NCBI GenBank assembly: GCA_022340265.1
Contig: JAJDOH010000031.1
Location: 1-41,926, forward strand
Source of the DNA: Deltaproteobacteria bacterium
GTDB taxonomy: Bacteria > Desulfobacterota > DSM-4660 > Desulfatiglandales > Desulfatiglandaceae
Length of the DNA: 41,926 bases
Reading direction: 5' to 3'
Shown: piece by piece, positions 1 through 8,446 of the stretch
Position numbering within the stretch: position 1 is the stretch's first letter
Layout: each line of letters starts with the position of its first letter
The notes under the pieces: model-generated
What the model saw: only the letters and a program-made list of their open reading frames with translations
What the model was told of the DNA's origin: nothing
The model's database searches: none
Made by a program: the position numbers and the translations under genes

Positions 1-376
1 CAAGGGCTTTGGCTGAATCCTCCGTAATGACCAAGCCATAAAGAACCATTTTATCCAACATCTTATCCAAATTCTTTTTCTCAACCGCGTACAGCTTTTG
101 CTCTGCTTTAGCCGGTTCTTTCTCCTCGGGCAGAACTTCCTTTCTTTCCGGTGAAAAAAGATTCTGGTTTATCAATACAGCGTAATCTTCCTCTTGAGGC
201 AGCGGTTGCTTATCCAATTTGAGTTCAGGCTGTTGAATATTCTGAGACACTTCTTCCGGCTTCAGGGTTATATGCGTATCCAGCGTTTCCCGGGACCAAA
301 CGCCATAAGCTCTGAAACCTAAAAAGGCCACAAAAAAAGCCAAGACAATATTGATCAACCAAATCCTCGAAATCAT
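1..376 (-). CDS. gspC: Type II secretion protein C (GspC), N-terminal part, cut by window edge
   Basis: This is the inner-membrane clamp protein of type II secretion, linking the platform to the secretin GspD. Only the first 125 codons are in the window and the frame runs off the left edge. The protein starts MISRIWLINIVLAFFVAF, a single N-terminal membrane anchor, followed by a Pro/Glu/Gln-rich linker. Near residues 60-70 is a short INQNLFSPER segment and then MVLYGLVI, which match the start of the GspC homology region (NLF...L.L.G). It lies 21 bases behind the GspM stop in the same operon, and gspD would be expected next, outside the window. The assignment rests on position and the N-terminal pattern; a PilP-like protein is the alternative. 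Confidence 0.72.
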   Translation of the reverse strand, partial: MISRIWLINIVLAFFVAFLGFRAYGVWSRETLDTHITLKPEEVSQNIQQPELKLDKQPLPQEEDYAVLINQNLFSPERKEVLPEEKEPAKAEQKLYAVEKKNLDKMLDKMVLYGLVITEDSAKAL

Positions 377-397
377 TCAGGTGACCTTTCCATTTTC

Positions 398-1000
398 CTA
401 GCTTCCGGATTTCTTCAGAAAGCCGTAAACGGTAATATCAGCGCGGATGGTATCTATCGACCCCCTACGTCCTCGCAGAACCCTAAGCCCCACCTTTTTA
501 ACTGTCAAGCATTTTGGTGAGACCATGATTCCGTAAAAGAAATCTTTCAAATGCCGGATGGTGCCATTGATGTTCAATTGAACGGGAATATTCAGATAAT
601 ACCGGTTTCCCACCTCCTCAGGTTTGAGTACCCGAACCGTTTTGATTTCCACCTGACTTCTTTGGGCTATTTCCTGCAACACTTTCTGAATGTCCGCTGC
701 AGCAATGGCCGGTGTTTCACCGGCAAAAAGTTCGGATTCCCGTTTTTTAAGCGTTTTTTCTAATGATTCTAACTGTTTTTCCAGGTCGCCCCTTGCCTGA
801 AGGACCTGTTGGTATTTTGCGATCTGTTTTTGTTTCAGCAGGATGTCTTCATCCGTTCCGCTCAACCCCTGGCTCAGCTCCTGGATGGAGGGCCAGAATC
901 TGTAGACAGCGCCTGCCAGCAGAAGCAAAATCCCTGCCATGAGCAAATATCTTCTGTTTTTTTCTATTTTCAACCCGAACACGCGACGATCTCTTGGCAT
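398..1000 (-). CDS. gspM: Type II secretion protein M (GspM/PilO-like)
   Basis: A bitopic inner-membrane protein of 200 residues that would pair with GspL in the secretion platform. Residues 1-16 are basic and cytoplasmic, residues 17-36 are one membrane helix (YLLMAGILLLLAGAVYRF), and residues 45-90 form a predicted coiled coil. The rest is a periplasmic ferredoxin-like domain of the PilO/GspM type, including a LNINGTIRHLKDFFYGI segment typical of PilO. It starts 30 bases after the gspL stop, and the ribosome site before its ATG is weak, so translational coupling is likely. GspM and PilO are hard to tell apart by eye; the surrounding gsp genes decide for GspM. Confidence 0.8.
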   Translation of the reverse strand: MPRDRRVFGLKIEKNRRYLLMAGILLLLAGAVYRFWPSIQELSQGLSGTDEDILLKQKQIAKYQQVLQARGDLEKQLESLEKTLKKRESELFAGETPAIAAADIQKVLQEIAQRSQVEIKTVRVLKPEEVGNRYYLNIPVQLNINGTIRHLKDFFYGIMVSPKCLTVKKVGLRVLRGRRGSIDTIRADITVYGFLKKSGS

Positions 1001-1030
1001 TCACCAGTTGATGGCGATTATTCTTTCTTA

Positions 1031-2407
1031 TCAGTGGAGACTGAGTCCAATTCGAAAACGTTCTTTTCCATCCCGGGATTTGGTAATGGTTGAAAGAAAG
1101 GCCACGTTCTTGAAAATGGGAGAATCCTCCAGAAGAGGAATTAATTCTGATGCCGACGCTGCTTCACCGGCAATATTGATTCCTTTTTCCGAAAAATCAA
1201 ATCGATTTACCCACGCATCCTCTGGAATCCTGACGGATAATTCTTTCAGCACATCCAAAACCGGGGCACTGCCGCGTTGTAATGTGTCTAAATAAAGAAT
1301 ACGGCTATTGAGACTTTCTTTTTGGGTCCTGATTTTCTCAATTTCCTTTATTTGGGCGTCTAACTGACTGAATTTTGTTTCCAACCGATCAAGGGCCCAC
1401 TGATGTTTTAACACGGTTCCGCCACCCCATGCAATGGCTGTGAGCAGTATCAGACCTGCCAAAAAAAACATGGTATAATTAGCAACCCTACTGGGCTTTT
1501 TTCGAAACTGGAGCGGCAAAAGATTGATGTACATTCCAGTTTTTCTGAGCCCTTTTAACGCAAGGCCATAGGCGGGAATGATACCGGCAGATGGAATTTT
1601 TGTTTTCGAAAGATCTGCCAGGAGAACATCCATGCGGCCTGTATCATGAAGCGGGGTAAGCAAGGATAAAACTTCATTGGTGGTGCAGACTAAGGTCTTT
1701 AAAGGGGTATCAATCTCTCCACGTGTCTGCCGTATTTTATCCATTTCATTCAACAGCGTTTCGGCCAGCTGGCCTTCATCCCTTTTCGCTGAAAATATCC
1801 TTGAATAGGCAAGCGCGCCATCCTCGATCAATCCAATTTCAATACTTTCTTCGTAAGAATGGGCAAAGGCGAAAGGTGCCGGGTTATGCTTGCCTGCCTG
1901 GCATAAAAAATATCCCGCGAGGGCTGTTGAGCTGATTTCAATTCCGGAGACGCCCACCCCCAAATGACCTGCAATTTCCAGATAAGGATCAAGCGTTTCC
2001 TTCTTTACTACCACGATAAGCACGCTTACCTGTTCGGATTCTTTATCTTCAGAGACGATCTGGTAATCGAAATAGATGTCTTCAGTGGAGAGAGGAATGA
2101 ATTTCTCCATCTCATAGCCCAGCGTTTCCCTTAGGTTCTCTTTGACCGCCAAAGGAAAGTTTATATATCGGATGATGGCGAGGTCTCGGGGAATGGCCAT
2201 GAAAACAGCTTCCGGTGAAATGCGATTGTCCCGCAGAAAACTGTCTAGGAGGGTTTTGATGGCACCCAATTTTTTCTCACCCGTTTCTTCTGAAAGAGGA
2301 TAGGTCCCTTGTGCCACCAGCTGCACATCTCCCCTCGACCCTTTTAGAAAGGCTAAACCAAGGATCCGGTCCTGTATGTCAATGCCGAGACTGGTCTGAA
2401 AAAGCAT
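1031..2407 (-). CDS. gspL: Type II secretion protein L (GspL; PilM-PilN-type fusion)
   Basis: The platform protein that recruits the GspE ATPase to the membrane. Residues 1-300 form a PilM/FtsA-like actin-fold domain (LGIDIQDRILGLAFLKG at the start, AIPRDLAIIRYINFP around 75-90). Then comes a PilN-like part: YINLLPLQFRKKP just before a membrane helix (MFFLAGLILLTAIAW), a coiled coil, and a periplasmic ferredoxin-like domain with INIAGEAASASELIPLLE. The start chosen is the ATG at 2407 because GGGAG sits about 7 bases before it and the protein then begins like other PilM/GspL proteins; the longer frame to 2482 overlaps gspK. Length is 458 residues. Confidence 0.85.
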   Translation of the reverse strand: MLFQTSLGIDIQDRILGLAFLKGSRGDVQLVAQGTYPLSEETGEKKLGAIKTLLDSFLRDNRISPEAVFMAIPRDLAIIRYINFPLAVKENLRETLGYEMEKFIPLSTEDIYFDYQIVSEDKESEQVSVLIVVVKKETLDPYLEIAGHLGVGVSGIEISSTALAGYFLCQAGKHNPAPFAFAHSYEESIEIGLIEDGALAYSRIFSAKRDEGQLAETLLNEMDKIRQTRGEIDTPLKTLVCTTNEVLSLLTPLHDTGRMDVLLADLSKTKIPSAGIIPAYGLALKGLRKTGMYINLLPLQFRKKPSRVANYTMFFLAGLILLTAIAWGGGTVLKHQWALDRLETKFSQLDAQIKEIEKIRTQKESLNSRILYLDTLQRGSAPVLDVLKELSVRIPEDAWVNRFDFSEKGINIAGEAASASELIPLLEDSPIFKNVAFLSTITKSRDGKERFRIGLSLH

Positions 2408-2438
2408 CAAATGCTCCCATGAAAAGACGTCACAGTTC

Positions 2439-3473
2439 TTAAGGTGTTGCTCGAATGGTTTCCGATATGGGCAACCGGTCATTCCATTGTGCCACGCGGT
2501 ATCGCGTCTTTAAGGAGGGATTGATCTCCACCACCATGGAAACACCTTGCCGCGTCGCACTTCCTTTAATGAGGCCCACCGATGAAATCTGATAATACGG
2601 ACTGGTATCGAGCGTGATGTAGCGTGACATGGCGCCATATACATCAGCACCCAGGAGCATGGAAACTTCTCCCAGGGATTTGAAATCAGCCTCTTTTCTG
2701 AAATCCACCACCGACTGTACCAATTCCTCGGTCATTTGTGGTAATGAACGCAACATGGCCCTGGAGGCGGCATTAATACAGATCTTTGACCCGTTCACTT
2801 TTCTTGCGCTACGATTTATTCTTTCCCGCTTGGAACCACGATCCTGAAAAACGCTCACCATTTGCGCTAGGCCCCCATAAAAAATTTCGGGAGTGATACC
2901 CCGGACCATCAGCAACTCTTCCACGGCGTCAAAATCGCCATTCTTGCATTCATAAGGCGTGGGGAGCGATTGATAATAGTCATTTTCCGCGCCGTTCATG
3001 CGATGCAAGTCATTTTCGTCTCGCCAGTCTATGATAGAATCAACAATGATGCTTTTTTCTTTTTCTTCAAGCTCAAAATTATTTAACATCATTTTCAACA
3101 GCGATTCGTCTGCTGTATTGAGGTTTATTTTCCCCGCTTCATTTTCGATTTGGACCCGAAATTGCCCTTCGGAAAAGGGGACGGGGGGAATCGTCGTGTT
3201 CATTCGCCACCGTTGGGATGTTTCATCAGCCGCTTCATTTTCCTCCTCGAGTATTTTTCTTTTTTCAGGGGTTGATTCATTTCGCACCAATTCCATCACA
3301 GCGCGGTTCAGGCCCGCCAGAGCTATGAAATAGGCCTCCGTTTGCTCTTTAAAATTCCGGACCATGTTGACTTCGGTGCGCATGGCAAAACAAAATTCGG
3401 TGGCTATCGCCGAAAGGAGGATCAGCACCCACAACACCATCAGAAGGGCTATTCCTTTTTCTTTGCACGCCAT
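2439..3473 (-). CDS. gspK: Type II secretion minor pseudopilin K (GspK)
   Basis: The tip minor pseudopilin, 344 residues, much longer than the other pseudopilins as is normal for GspK. The N-terminus KEKGIALLMVLWVLILLSAI is a prepilin signal with cleavage expected after the Gly. GspK has no Glu at mature position 5, and none is visible here. The middle holds the alpha-helical insertion (NLNTADESLLKMML, IVDSIIDWRDENDLHRMNGAEN) with Asp/Glu residues like those that bind calcium in GspK. The start at 3473 is preferred over the upstream 3497 because an AAGAAGG-like ribosome site precedes it and the basic tail is then short. It begins 5 bases behind the gspJ stop. Confidence 0.93.
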   Translation of the reverse strand: MACKEKGIALLMVLWVLILLSAIATEFCFAMRTEVNMVRNFKEQTEAYFIALAGLNRAVMELVRNESTPEKRKILEEENEAADETSQRWRMNTTIPPVPFSEGQFRVQIENEAGKINLNTADESLLKMMLNNFELEEKEKSIIVDSIIDWRDENDLHRMNGAENDYYQSLPTPYECKNGDFDAVEELLMVRGITPEIFYGGLAQMVSVFQDRGSKRERINRSARKVNGSKICINAASRAMLRSLPQMTEELVQSVVDFRKEADFKSLGEVSMLLGADVYGAMSRYITLDTSPYYQISSVGLIKGSATRQGVSMVVEINPSLKTRYRVAQWNDRLPISETIRATP

Positions 3474-3478
3474 TTCTC

Positions 3479-4126
3479 TTACCCTTCTTGTTGGCACCGC
3501 ACCGGAATGATAAGACGAATGGGTGCCGTTTGTTCATCCTGCTTCAGCACAATCCTCACCGCAAGCGGCATGCCTTCCGTTTCGGAAGGGTCCCAGGCAT
3601 TCTGCCAGATGACATCATCTTTGTCACTTTTCAGATATTCAAACTGAAGATTTTCAATTCCCGAAATCAAGGTAAAAAAGTCTTCATCTCTTTGATTTTC
3701 AATATCTTCATCTTTCATGAATCCTGCGTCTTTCTCGAAAAGCCTGAGTTGCATTTTTCCGTCTTTAGCGACGTCTTCTATTTCGTATTTTACAAAAACA
3801 ACACCCGTCAGTGCGCCCGGCACAATCGGCATTCGGGAAACAAATTCCATTTTTTTTTCAGAACCCCTGAAGTAAAAAGCATCATCTCCCCATTTGATTT
3901 CGTGGACACAGGCGCTCGCGATCTGCTGAGACAAAAGACCCAGAACAGCGCGTTGTCGCTGATAAACGGCAATGTCTTTTTCACCTTTTTCCCACGCCCG
4001 CGTACCGATCCTGAGGGCGCCGAAAATAATCAGCAGTACAACGCCCAGAATGGTAAGAGAGATTATCAGTTCCAGAAGGGTGAAACCGGACGCGCCATGA
4101 ATTGCGGTTTGCTTTTTAAAATGCAT
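3479..4126 (-). CDS. gspJ: Type II secretion minor pseudopilin J (GspJ)
   Basis: A minor pseudopilin of 215 residues that forms the tip complex with GspI and GspK. The prepilin motif is SGFTLLELIISLTILGVVLL, with cleavage expected between G13 or so and F, and Glu at mature position 5. The Trp-rich segment RIGTRAWEKGEKDIAVYQRQ directly after the helix is characteristic of GspJ. Its gene follows gspI by 13 bases and precedes gspK by 5 bases. Confidence 0.92.
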   Translation of the reverse strand: MHFKKQTAIHGASGFTLLELIISLTILGVVLLIIFGALRIGTRAWEKGEKDIAVYQRQRAVLGLLSQQIASACVHEIKWGDDAFYFRGSEKKMEFVSRMPIVPGALTGVVFVKYEIEDVAKDGKMQLRLFEKDAGFMKDEDIENQRDEDFFTLISGIENLQFEYLKSDKDDVIWQNAWDPSETEGMPLAVRIVLKQDEQTAPIRLIIPVRCQQEG

Positions 4127-4139
4127 TTATGCGCTATCT

Positions 4140-4586
4140 TCAAACGCCTTTTTTGGTATTATCGGCAGATGGTTCTCTTTTGACAACCTTCATGGTATCA
4201 ATGGAAAAAGATTTCTCCTTTTCTCCCTCACGCCAGGTAATGCGGACATGAATCTTCATCAGGTCAACGGGCGGGTCTTTTTCATCGTTTTCAGGGACAA
4301 TACGCGTAACAGAGCTCTGCCATCGGTAGTCATCTTCGAATTCGCCCTGGCTTTCCCCTTCAGAAAGCTCAGGAATAACGAGTGTTTCGGCCATTTTTTC
4401 CCTGGCATAAAATACGCCCCGCGCATATTTTTGGGATAACTGACGCGATTTGAGACCACCCGAAAAGAGTTGAAAAATCACAACAAGAGAGATGGCCAGA
4501 ATGGATATGGCCACCAAAATTTCAATCAGTGCAAAACCGCTTGCGACCTTTGATATCGGTTCTACGCTGCGGCGGCCCTTTGTCAA
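4140..4586 (-). CDS. gspI: Type II secretion minor pseudopilin I (GspI), TTG start
   Basis: A minor pseudopilin of 148 residues and the nucleator of the tip complex. The prepilin motif is SGFALIEILVAISILAISLV, followed by the SQKYARGVFYAREKMAE segment that is typical of GspI. The only sensible start is TTG: no ATG or GTG lies between it and the prepilin motif, and a GGAG ribosome site sits about 5 bases upstream. The TTGA at 4583-4586 joins its start with the stop of gspH, so the two are translationally coupled. Confidence 0.9.
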   Translation of the reverse strand: MTKGRRSVEPISKVASGFALIEILVAISILAISLVVIFQLFSGGLKSRQLSQKYARGVFYAREKMAETLVIPELSEGESQGEFEDDYRWQSSVTRIVPENDEKDPPVDLMKIHVRITWREGEKEKSFSIDTMKVVKREPSADNTKKGV

Positions 4587-5089
4587 GACAGCTCCACGCG
4601 CACGGTTCCGGTAACGAAATCTATTTTTACTGCGGCTTCGCGCTTACGACTGTTTTCAAGAAAAATGGTCCCCCCGCTGCTGCACCCGTTGGGCATGAAG
4701 GCAACAGCAAAAAACCTTGAATCGGATTCGGAACCGTCATAGGCCAACGCCTTTTTAAATATCACGTCTTCAGGCAGATTCAAGCGCTTTTCGCCACCCC
4801 TTTTTGTTTTTGGGGAGAGGCCGTCGGTTTCATCCCCGGTTTCGGAGGTGCTCGCATCGGGTTTTACCGTTAACCGGTTTTGATTGAGGTCCACAAGGGC
4901 CACATAAGGAACACTTTCCGCTATGGCCCGGCTCCTGGCGTATCTTAAAGAGGCCGCCACCTTTTTTGATGCGGTTTTTAGCGCTATATTGCCGAGGCTG
5001 CCGGCAACATTGACCGCAACAAACGTAGAAAAGACACTGATGATGACCAAAACCACCAGTAGCTCAATGAGTGAAAAGCCCTTCTTCAT
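4583..5089 (-). CDS. gspH: Type II secretion minor pseudopilin H (GspH)
   Basis: A minor pseudopilin of 168 residues. It begins KKGFSLIELLVVLVIISVFS, with only three residues before the cleavage Gly, then has the GspH-type helix (KTASKKVAASLRYARSRAIAESVPY). The C-terminal beta domain includes FMPNGCSSGGTIFLENS, matching the 'F.P.G.s.GG.i.L' pattern of GspH. It follows gspG after a 64-base gap, the longest gap inside this operon, and the ribosome site before it is poor. Confidence 0.92.
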   Translation of the reverse strand: MKKGFSLIELLVVLVIISVFSTFVAVNVAGSLGNIALKTASKKVAASLRYARSRAIAESVPYVALVDLNQNRLTVKPDASTSETGDETDGLSPKTKRGGEKRLNLPEDVIFKKALAYDGSESDSRFFAVAFMPNGCSSGGTIFLENSRKREAAVKIDFVTGTVRVELS

Positions 5090-5153
5090 TTTTATTGGGG
5101 CCGGGTGATCGAAAGAAATGGGAAAAAATAAAGGTCTGCCCCTTCAGAACCCA

Positions 5154-5594
5154 TCAGCCGGCTTCTTCTTTATCGGCTTCCCGGTTTGAGATGTCCTTGT
5201 CTTCACCTTCGCCCCCTTCCGTACCGTTGGCGCCAAGGGAAATGATTTCAACCTCACCGTCGTCGTTTCGCTGGTATACATAGGGATTCCCCCAGGGGTC
5301 TTTTGGCACGGCTTTCGGCAAATAGGGACCGTCCCATTTTTCCACATCTGAAGGTTTAGTCCTGAGGGCTTGAAGGCCCTGTTCCGTCGAAGGGTATTTG
5401 CCCACATCCAGTCGGTAGGTATCCAGGGCCGTTTCAAAAAGGGACATTTGGGCAAGGGCCGCTTTCTGTTTTGATTTACCCACTTTTCCAAACATGCGAG
5501 GACCCACAAGCGCCGCGAGAAGGCCCATGATGACCATAACGATCAACAGTTCAATCAAACTGAAACCCATTTCTTTCTTTTTTCTTCTTTTCAT
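5154..5594 (-). CDS. gspG: Type II secretion major pseudopilin G (GspG)
   Basis: The major subunit of the type II pseudopilus, 146 residues. After a strongly basic leader (KRRKKKEMG) comes FSLIELLIVMVIMGLLAALV, with cleavage after Gly and Glu at mature position 5. The GspG signatures DTYRLDVGKYPSTEQGLQAL, WDGPYLPKAVPKDPWGNPY and ISLGANGTEGGEGEDKDI are all present, including the calcium-binding acidic loop. A further acidic tail (NREADKEEAG) extends beyond the usual end. The ATG at 5594 has AAAGGAG six bases before it; the longer frame from 5609 would run through that ribosome site. Confidence 0.96.
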   Translation of the reverse strand: MKRRKKKEMGFSLIELLIVMVIMGLLAALVGPRMFGKVGKSKQKAALAQMSLFETALDTYRLDVGKYPSTEQGLQALRTKPSDVEKWDGPYLPKAVPKDPWGNPYVYQRNDDGEVEIISLGANGTEGGEGEDKDISNREADKEEAG

Positions 5595-5617
5595 TACAAC
5601 TCCTTTCATGTGCCAAA

Positions 5618-6847
5618 CTAAAAGGGCATCTCATTCATGCTGAATACGGCCATCAGCATGGAGACCACTACGAAACCGACCACCAACCCCATGACCAGAA
5701 TCATTGTCGGTTCCAACAGGCTGATGAGCCGTTTTACCATATTTCGAACCATTTTCTCATAACTTTCAGCCACCCGTAGAAGCATTCGGTCCAGCCGTCC
5801 CGTCTCTTCACCAACGGTAATCATCTGAATGGCAAGCGGCGGAAAAATTCCCGTATCACGAAGCGGTTTGGACAAACGATCGCCTTCTTTTACCCGGGTA
5901 TAAACCGTCTCCATGACGCCTGAAATGAACTTGTTGCCGATGATGTCTTTTACCAGCATGAGGGCTTGAAGAATCGGAACGCCACTTTTGGTCAACGTTC
6001 CGAGCGTCCGGGCAAACCGGGCCACCTCAATTTTTTTGATAAGTTCTCCCGCCACGGGAAAAGCCATTTTCTTTCTGTCAAACTTCAAACGGCCGGCGGG
6101 CGTATTGAGATACTTTTTGAAAGCGAAATAACCCGTTCCAAGTACGATTAGAATCGCCCACCAATAAGATTGCAGCAGATGGCTGACTCCCAGCAGGAAC
6201 CGGGTGCTAAGCGGAATGGTCTGGCCCATGTCCGAGAAAATGATTGAAAATTTGGGAATGACAAAGGTCAAAAGGACAATAATGGACAGGCCTCCTACGC
6301 ATACCAGAAAAATGGGATACACCATGGCGGATTTAATATAGTCCTTAAGTTCTTGCGCGCTCTCCAAAAACTCTCCCAGCCGGCTTAAAACCGCTTCCAG
6401 AACACCTCCCGCTTCACCGGCCCGCGCCATGCTCACATAAAAGGAGCTGAAAGCCCTCGGGTGTTTTGCCAAAGCGTCAGACAGGTAGCCGCCACCTTGA
6501 ACCGTTTTTAGAATATCGCCTATTACCTTTTTGAATCGATCTTTTTCAGCCGATTCGATTAACAAGGAAAGCGCACGATCAACCGGCAGGCCGGCTTCAA
6601 GCAGCGTCGCAAGGTCCTGGGTGAAAACCATCACATCTTTGGAGGAAACACCATGAAAAAAGTTTAATAACTGCTCCGAAACATTCAATCCCAGTCGCTT
6701 GCCGTTCCCTTTGGCCAAAGCGATCCGTATGGGGATCAACCCGCGCGTATGCAGTTCCGCTACTACCTTTTTTTCATCCTCCGCCTCTAATATTCCGGTA
6801 ACAATTTTACCGGTGCTGTCAGCGGCTTTGTATGAATATGCGGCCAT
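5618..6847 (-). CDS. gspF: Type II secretion inner-membrane platform protein F (GspF)
   Basis: The polytopic platform protein of the T2SS, 409 residues from the chosen ATG. The N-terminus AAYSYKAADSTGKIVTGILEAED is the GspF/PilC opening, followed by two T2SSF domains (about 70-195 and 275-395). Each contains the repeated pattern of a membrane helix after an L..GLP or SGVPI motif, and GEAGGVLEAVLSRL and GEETGRLDRMLLRV mark the two copies. About three membrane helices are visible (near 170, 220 and 380). A TTG at 6853 is in frame but the ATG two bases after the gspE stop gives the family N-terminus. Confidence 0.95.
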   Translation of the reverse strand: MAAYSYKAADSTGKIVTGILEAEDEKKVVAELHTRGLIPIRIALAKGNGKRLGLNVSEQLLNFFHGVSSKDVMVFTQDLATLLEAGLPVDRALSLLIESAEKDRFKKVIGDILKTVQGGGYLSDALAKHPRAFSSFYVSMARAGEAGGVLEAVLSRLGEFLESAQELKDYIKSAMVYPIFLVCVGGLSIIVLLTFVIPKFSIIFSDMGQTIPLSTRFLLGVSHLLQSYWWAILIVLGTGYFAFKKYLNTPAGRLKFDRKKMAFPVAGELIKKIEVARFARTLGTLTKSGVPILQALMLVKDIIGNKFISGVMETVYTRVKEGDRLSKPLRDTGIFPPLAIQMITVGEETGRLDRMLLRVAESYEKMVRNMVKRLISLLEPTMILVMGLVVGFVVVSMLMAVFSMNEMPF

Positions 6848-6849
6848 TG

Positions 6850-8367
6850 TCAATTTTCAAGGGTGACTTTCAATATCTCCGGAATGGTGGTTACGCCTTT
6901 CTTTACCTTCCGCCATCCGTCCTCCCTCAGGGTCAGCATCCCGGCTGCTACGGCGACTTCCTTGATTTGTTCGGCACTGGATTTGTTGATGATCTCTTTT
7001 CGAATCCGGCCGGTTACCGGCAGGTATTCAAAAATGGCGGTTCTGCCGCTGAACCCGGTATAGCGGCACGCTTCACAGCCTTTGCCAGCAAAAAAAGCGG
7101 TTTCGGCGGCTTCATCAGGACCTATTTGCATGGACTTCAAAAGTCGTTCTTCCGGTGTAATCCGTTGCTTGCATTTGGGACAGATGACCCTCACCAGCCG
7201 CTGTGCCAGTACGCCCAAGAGAGTTGAACTCAAAAGAAAGCTCTCAACGCCCATGTCCAATAGCCTTGTAATGGCGCCTGCGGCGTCATTGGTGTGAAGT
7301 GTACTGAACAATAAATGCCCTGTCAAAGCAGACTGAATGGCAATCTCCGCTGTTTCCCTGTCCCGGATCTCCCCCACTAGAATAATATCCGGATCCTGCC
7401 GCACAATGGAACGAAGGCCGCTGGCAAAGGACATGCCGATCTTCTGATTCACCTGAATCTGGTTTACGCCGCTCAGCTGATATTCCACCGGTTCCTCAAG
7501 GGTGATAATTTTATTTTCAGGTGAATTGATTTTGGCAAGGGTGGTGTAAAGGGTGGATGTCTTACCGCTCCCTGTGGGTCCGGTGACCAGAATCATGCCG
7601 TATGGTTGCAAGGAGAGATTCGTGTACTGTTCAAGTACGTTTTTCGGAAATCCCAGTTTATCGAGATCCAGAATGAGGGTGTCCCGGTCCAGAATTCGCA
7701 TGACCAGACTTTCGCCATAAAGGGTTGGGATGGTCGAGATTCTGAAATCAATTTCTTTGTCTGAAATCCGCAGTTTAATTCGACCGTCCTGAGGTAGTCT
7801 TCTTTCCGCGATATCCAGTTTGGCCATGATTTTGACCCTGGAGATAATGGCCGCCTGCAGCCGGTGGGGGGGAGACTCTACGTCGTGAAGAACACCGTCG
7901 ATGCGGTATCGCGCTTTGAATTCATTTTCAAAGGGTTCGAAATGGATATCGCTGGCTTTCTGCTCCACGGCATTGAAAATCAACCGGTTCACCAACCGGA
8001 TAATGGGTGCCTCTGAAGCGAGATCCCTTAAATGATCTTCATCTTCAACATTTTCCCTGGAAATATCGTAAATATCTTTTCCGGCTTCTTCGATGATGGT
8101 TTCCAATGATTGGCTGCCGGCCCCGTACAGCCGTTCAACCGTATCAAGGATGTCTGTTTCTTTTCCCCGGCAGACCTGAACGTGCAGACCATAGGAAACC
8201 CTTAACGCGTCGATGGTGTAGAAATCCTCGGGATCCGCCATGGCGATCTTAAGAAAATCATCTCCCATCTCCAGTGGCACGAACTTGGATTCCCGCATCA
8301 TTTTGTCCGATAGGTTGTCCAGAACCACTGGTTCTTTGGGATAATCCTTGAAGGAAATCGGGGTCAT
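6850..8367 (-). CDS. gspE: Type II secretion ATPase E (GspE)
   Basis: The hexameric cytoplasmic ATPase powering pseudopilus assembly, 505 residues. An N-terminal GspE/MshEN-type domain (about 1-110) precedes the ATPase. Walker A is GPTGSGKT at 263-270, the Asp box lies around EEPVEYQL, Walker B is DIILVGEIRD near 327, and the His box is TGHLLFSTLHTNDAAG near 350. A four-Cys zinc-binding insert (CPKC at 396-399, CEAC at 431-434) is present as in GspE. It is the first gene of the operon, 79 bases after the upstream epimerase gene; no clear promoter was seen in that gap. Confidence 0.96.
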   Translation of the reverse strand: MTPISFKDYPKEPVVLDNLSDKMMRESKFVPLEMGDDFLKIAMADPEDFYTIDALRVSYGLHVQVCRGKETDILDTVERLYGAGSQSLETIIEEAGKDIYDISRENVEDEDHLRDLASEAPIIRLVNRLIFNAVEQKASDIHFEPFENEFKARYRIDGVLHDVESPPHRLQAAIISRVKIMAKLDIAERRLPQDGRIKLRISDKEIDFRISTIPTLYGESLVMRILDRDTLILDLDKLGFPKNVLEQYTNLSLQPYGMILVTGPTGSGKTSTLYTTLAKINSPENKIITLEEPVEYQLSGVNQIQVNQKIGMSFASGLRSIVRQDPDIILVGEIRDRETAEIAIQSALTGHLLFSTLHTNDAAGAITRLLDMGVESFLLSSTLLGVLAQRLVRVICPKCKQRITPEERLLKSMQIGPDEAAETAFFAGKGCEACRYTGFSGRTAIFEYLPVTGRIRKEIINKSSAEQIKEVAVAAGMLTLREDGWRKVKKGVTTIPEILKVTLEN

Positions 8368-8446
8368 TTAAACGCCCTGCCCATATCAAAAGGGTAACGG
8401 ATAGAGGACTTTTTCAAGTGCAAACGATATCATTAAAATTTTTTCC

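Noticed and set aside
5144..5509. A 121-codon minus-strand frame in the gspG region
   Set aside because: It is out of frame with gspG, which has clear prepilin and GspG motifs over the same bases.
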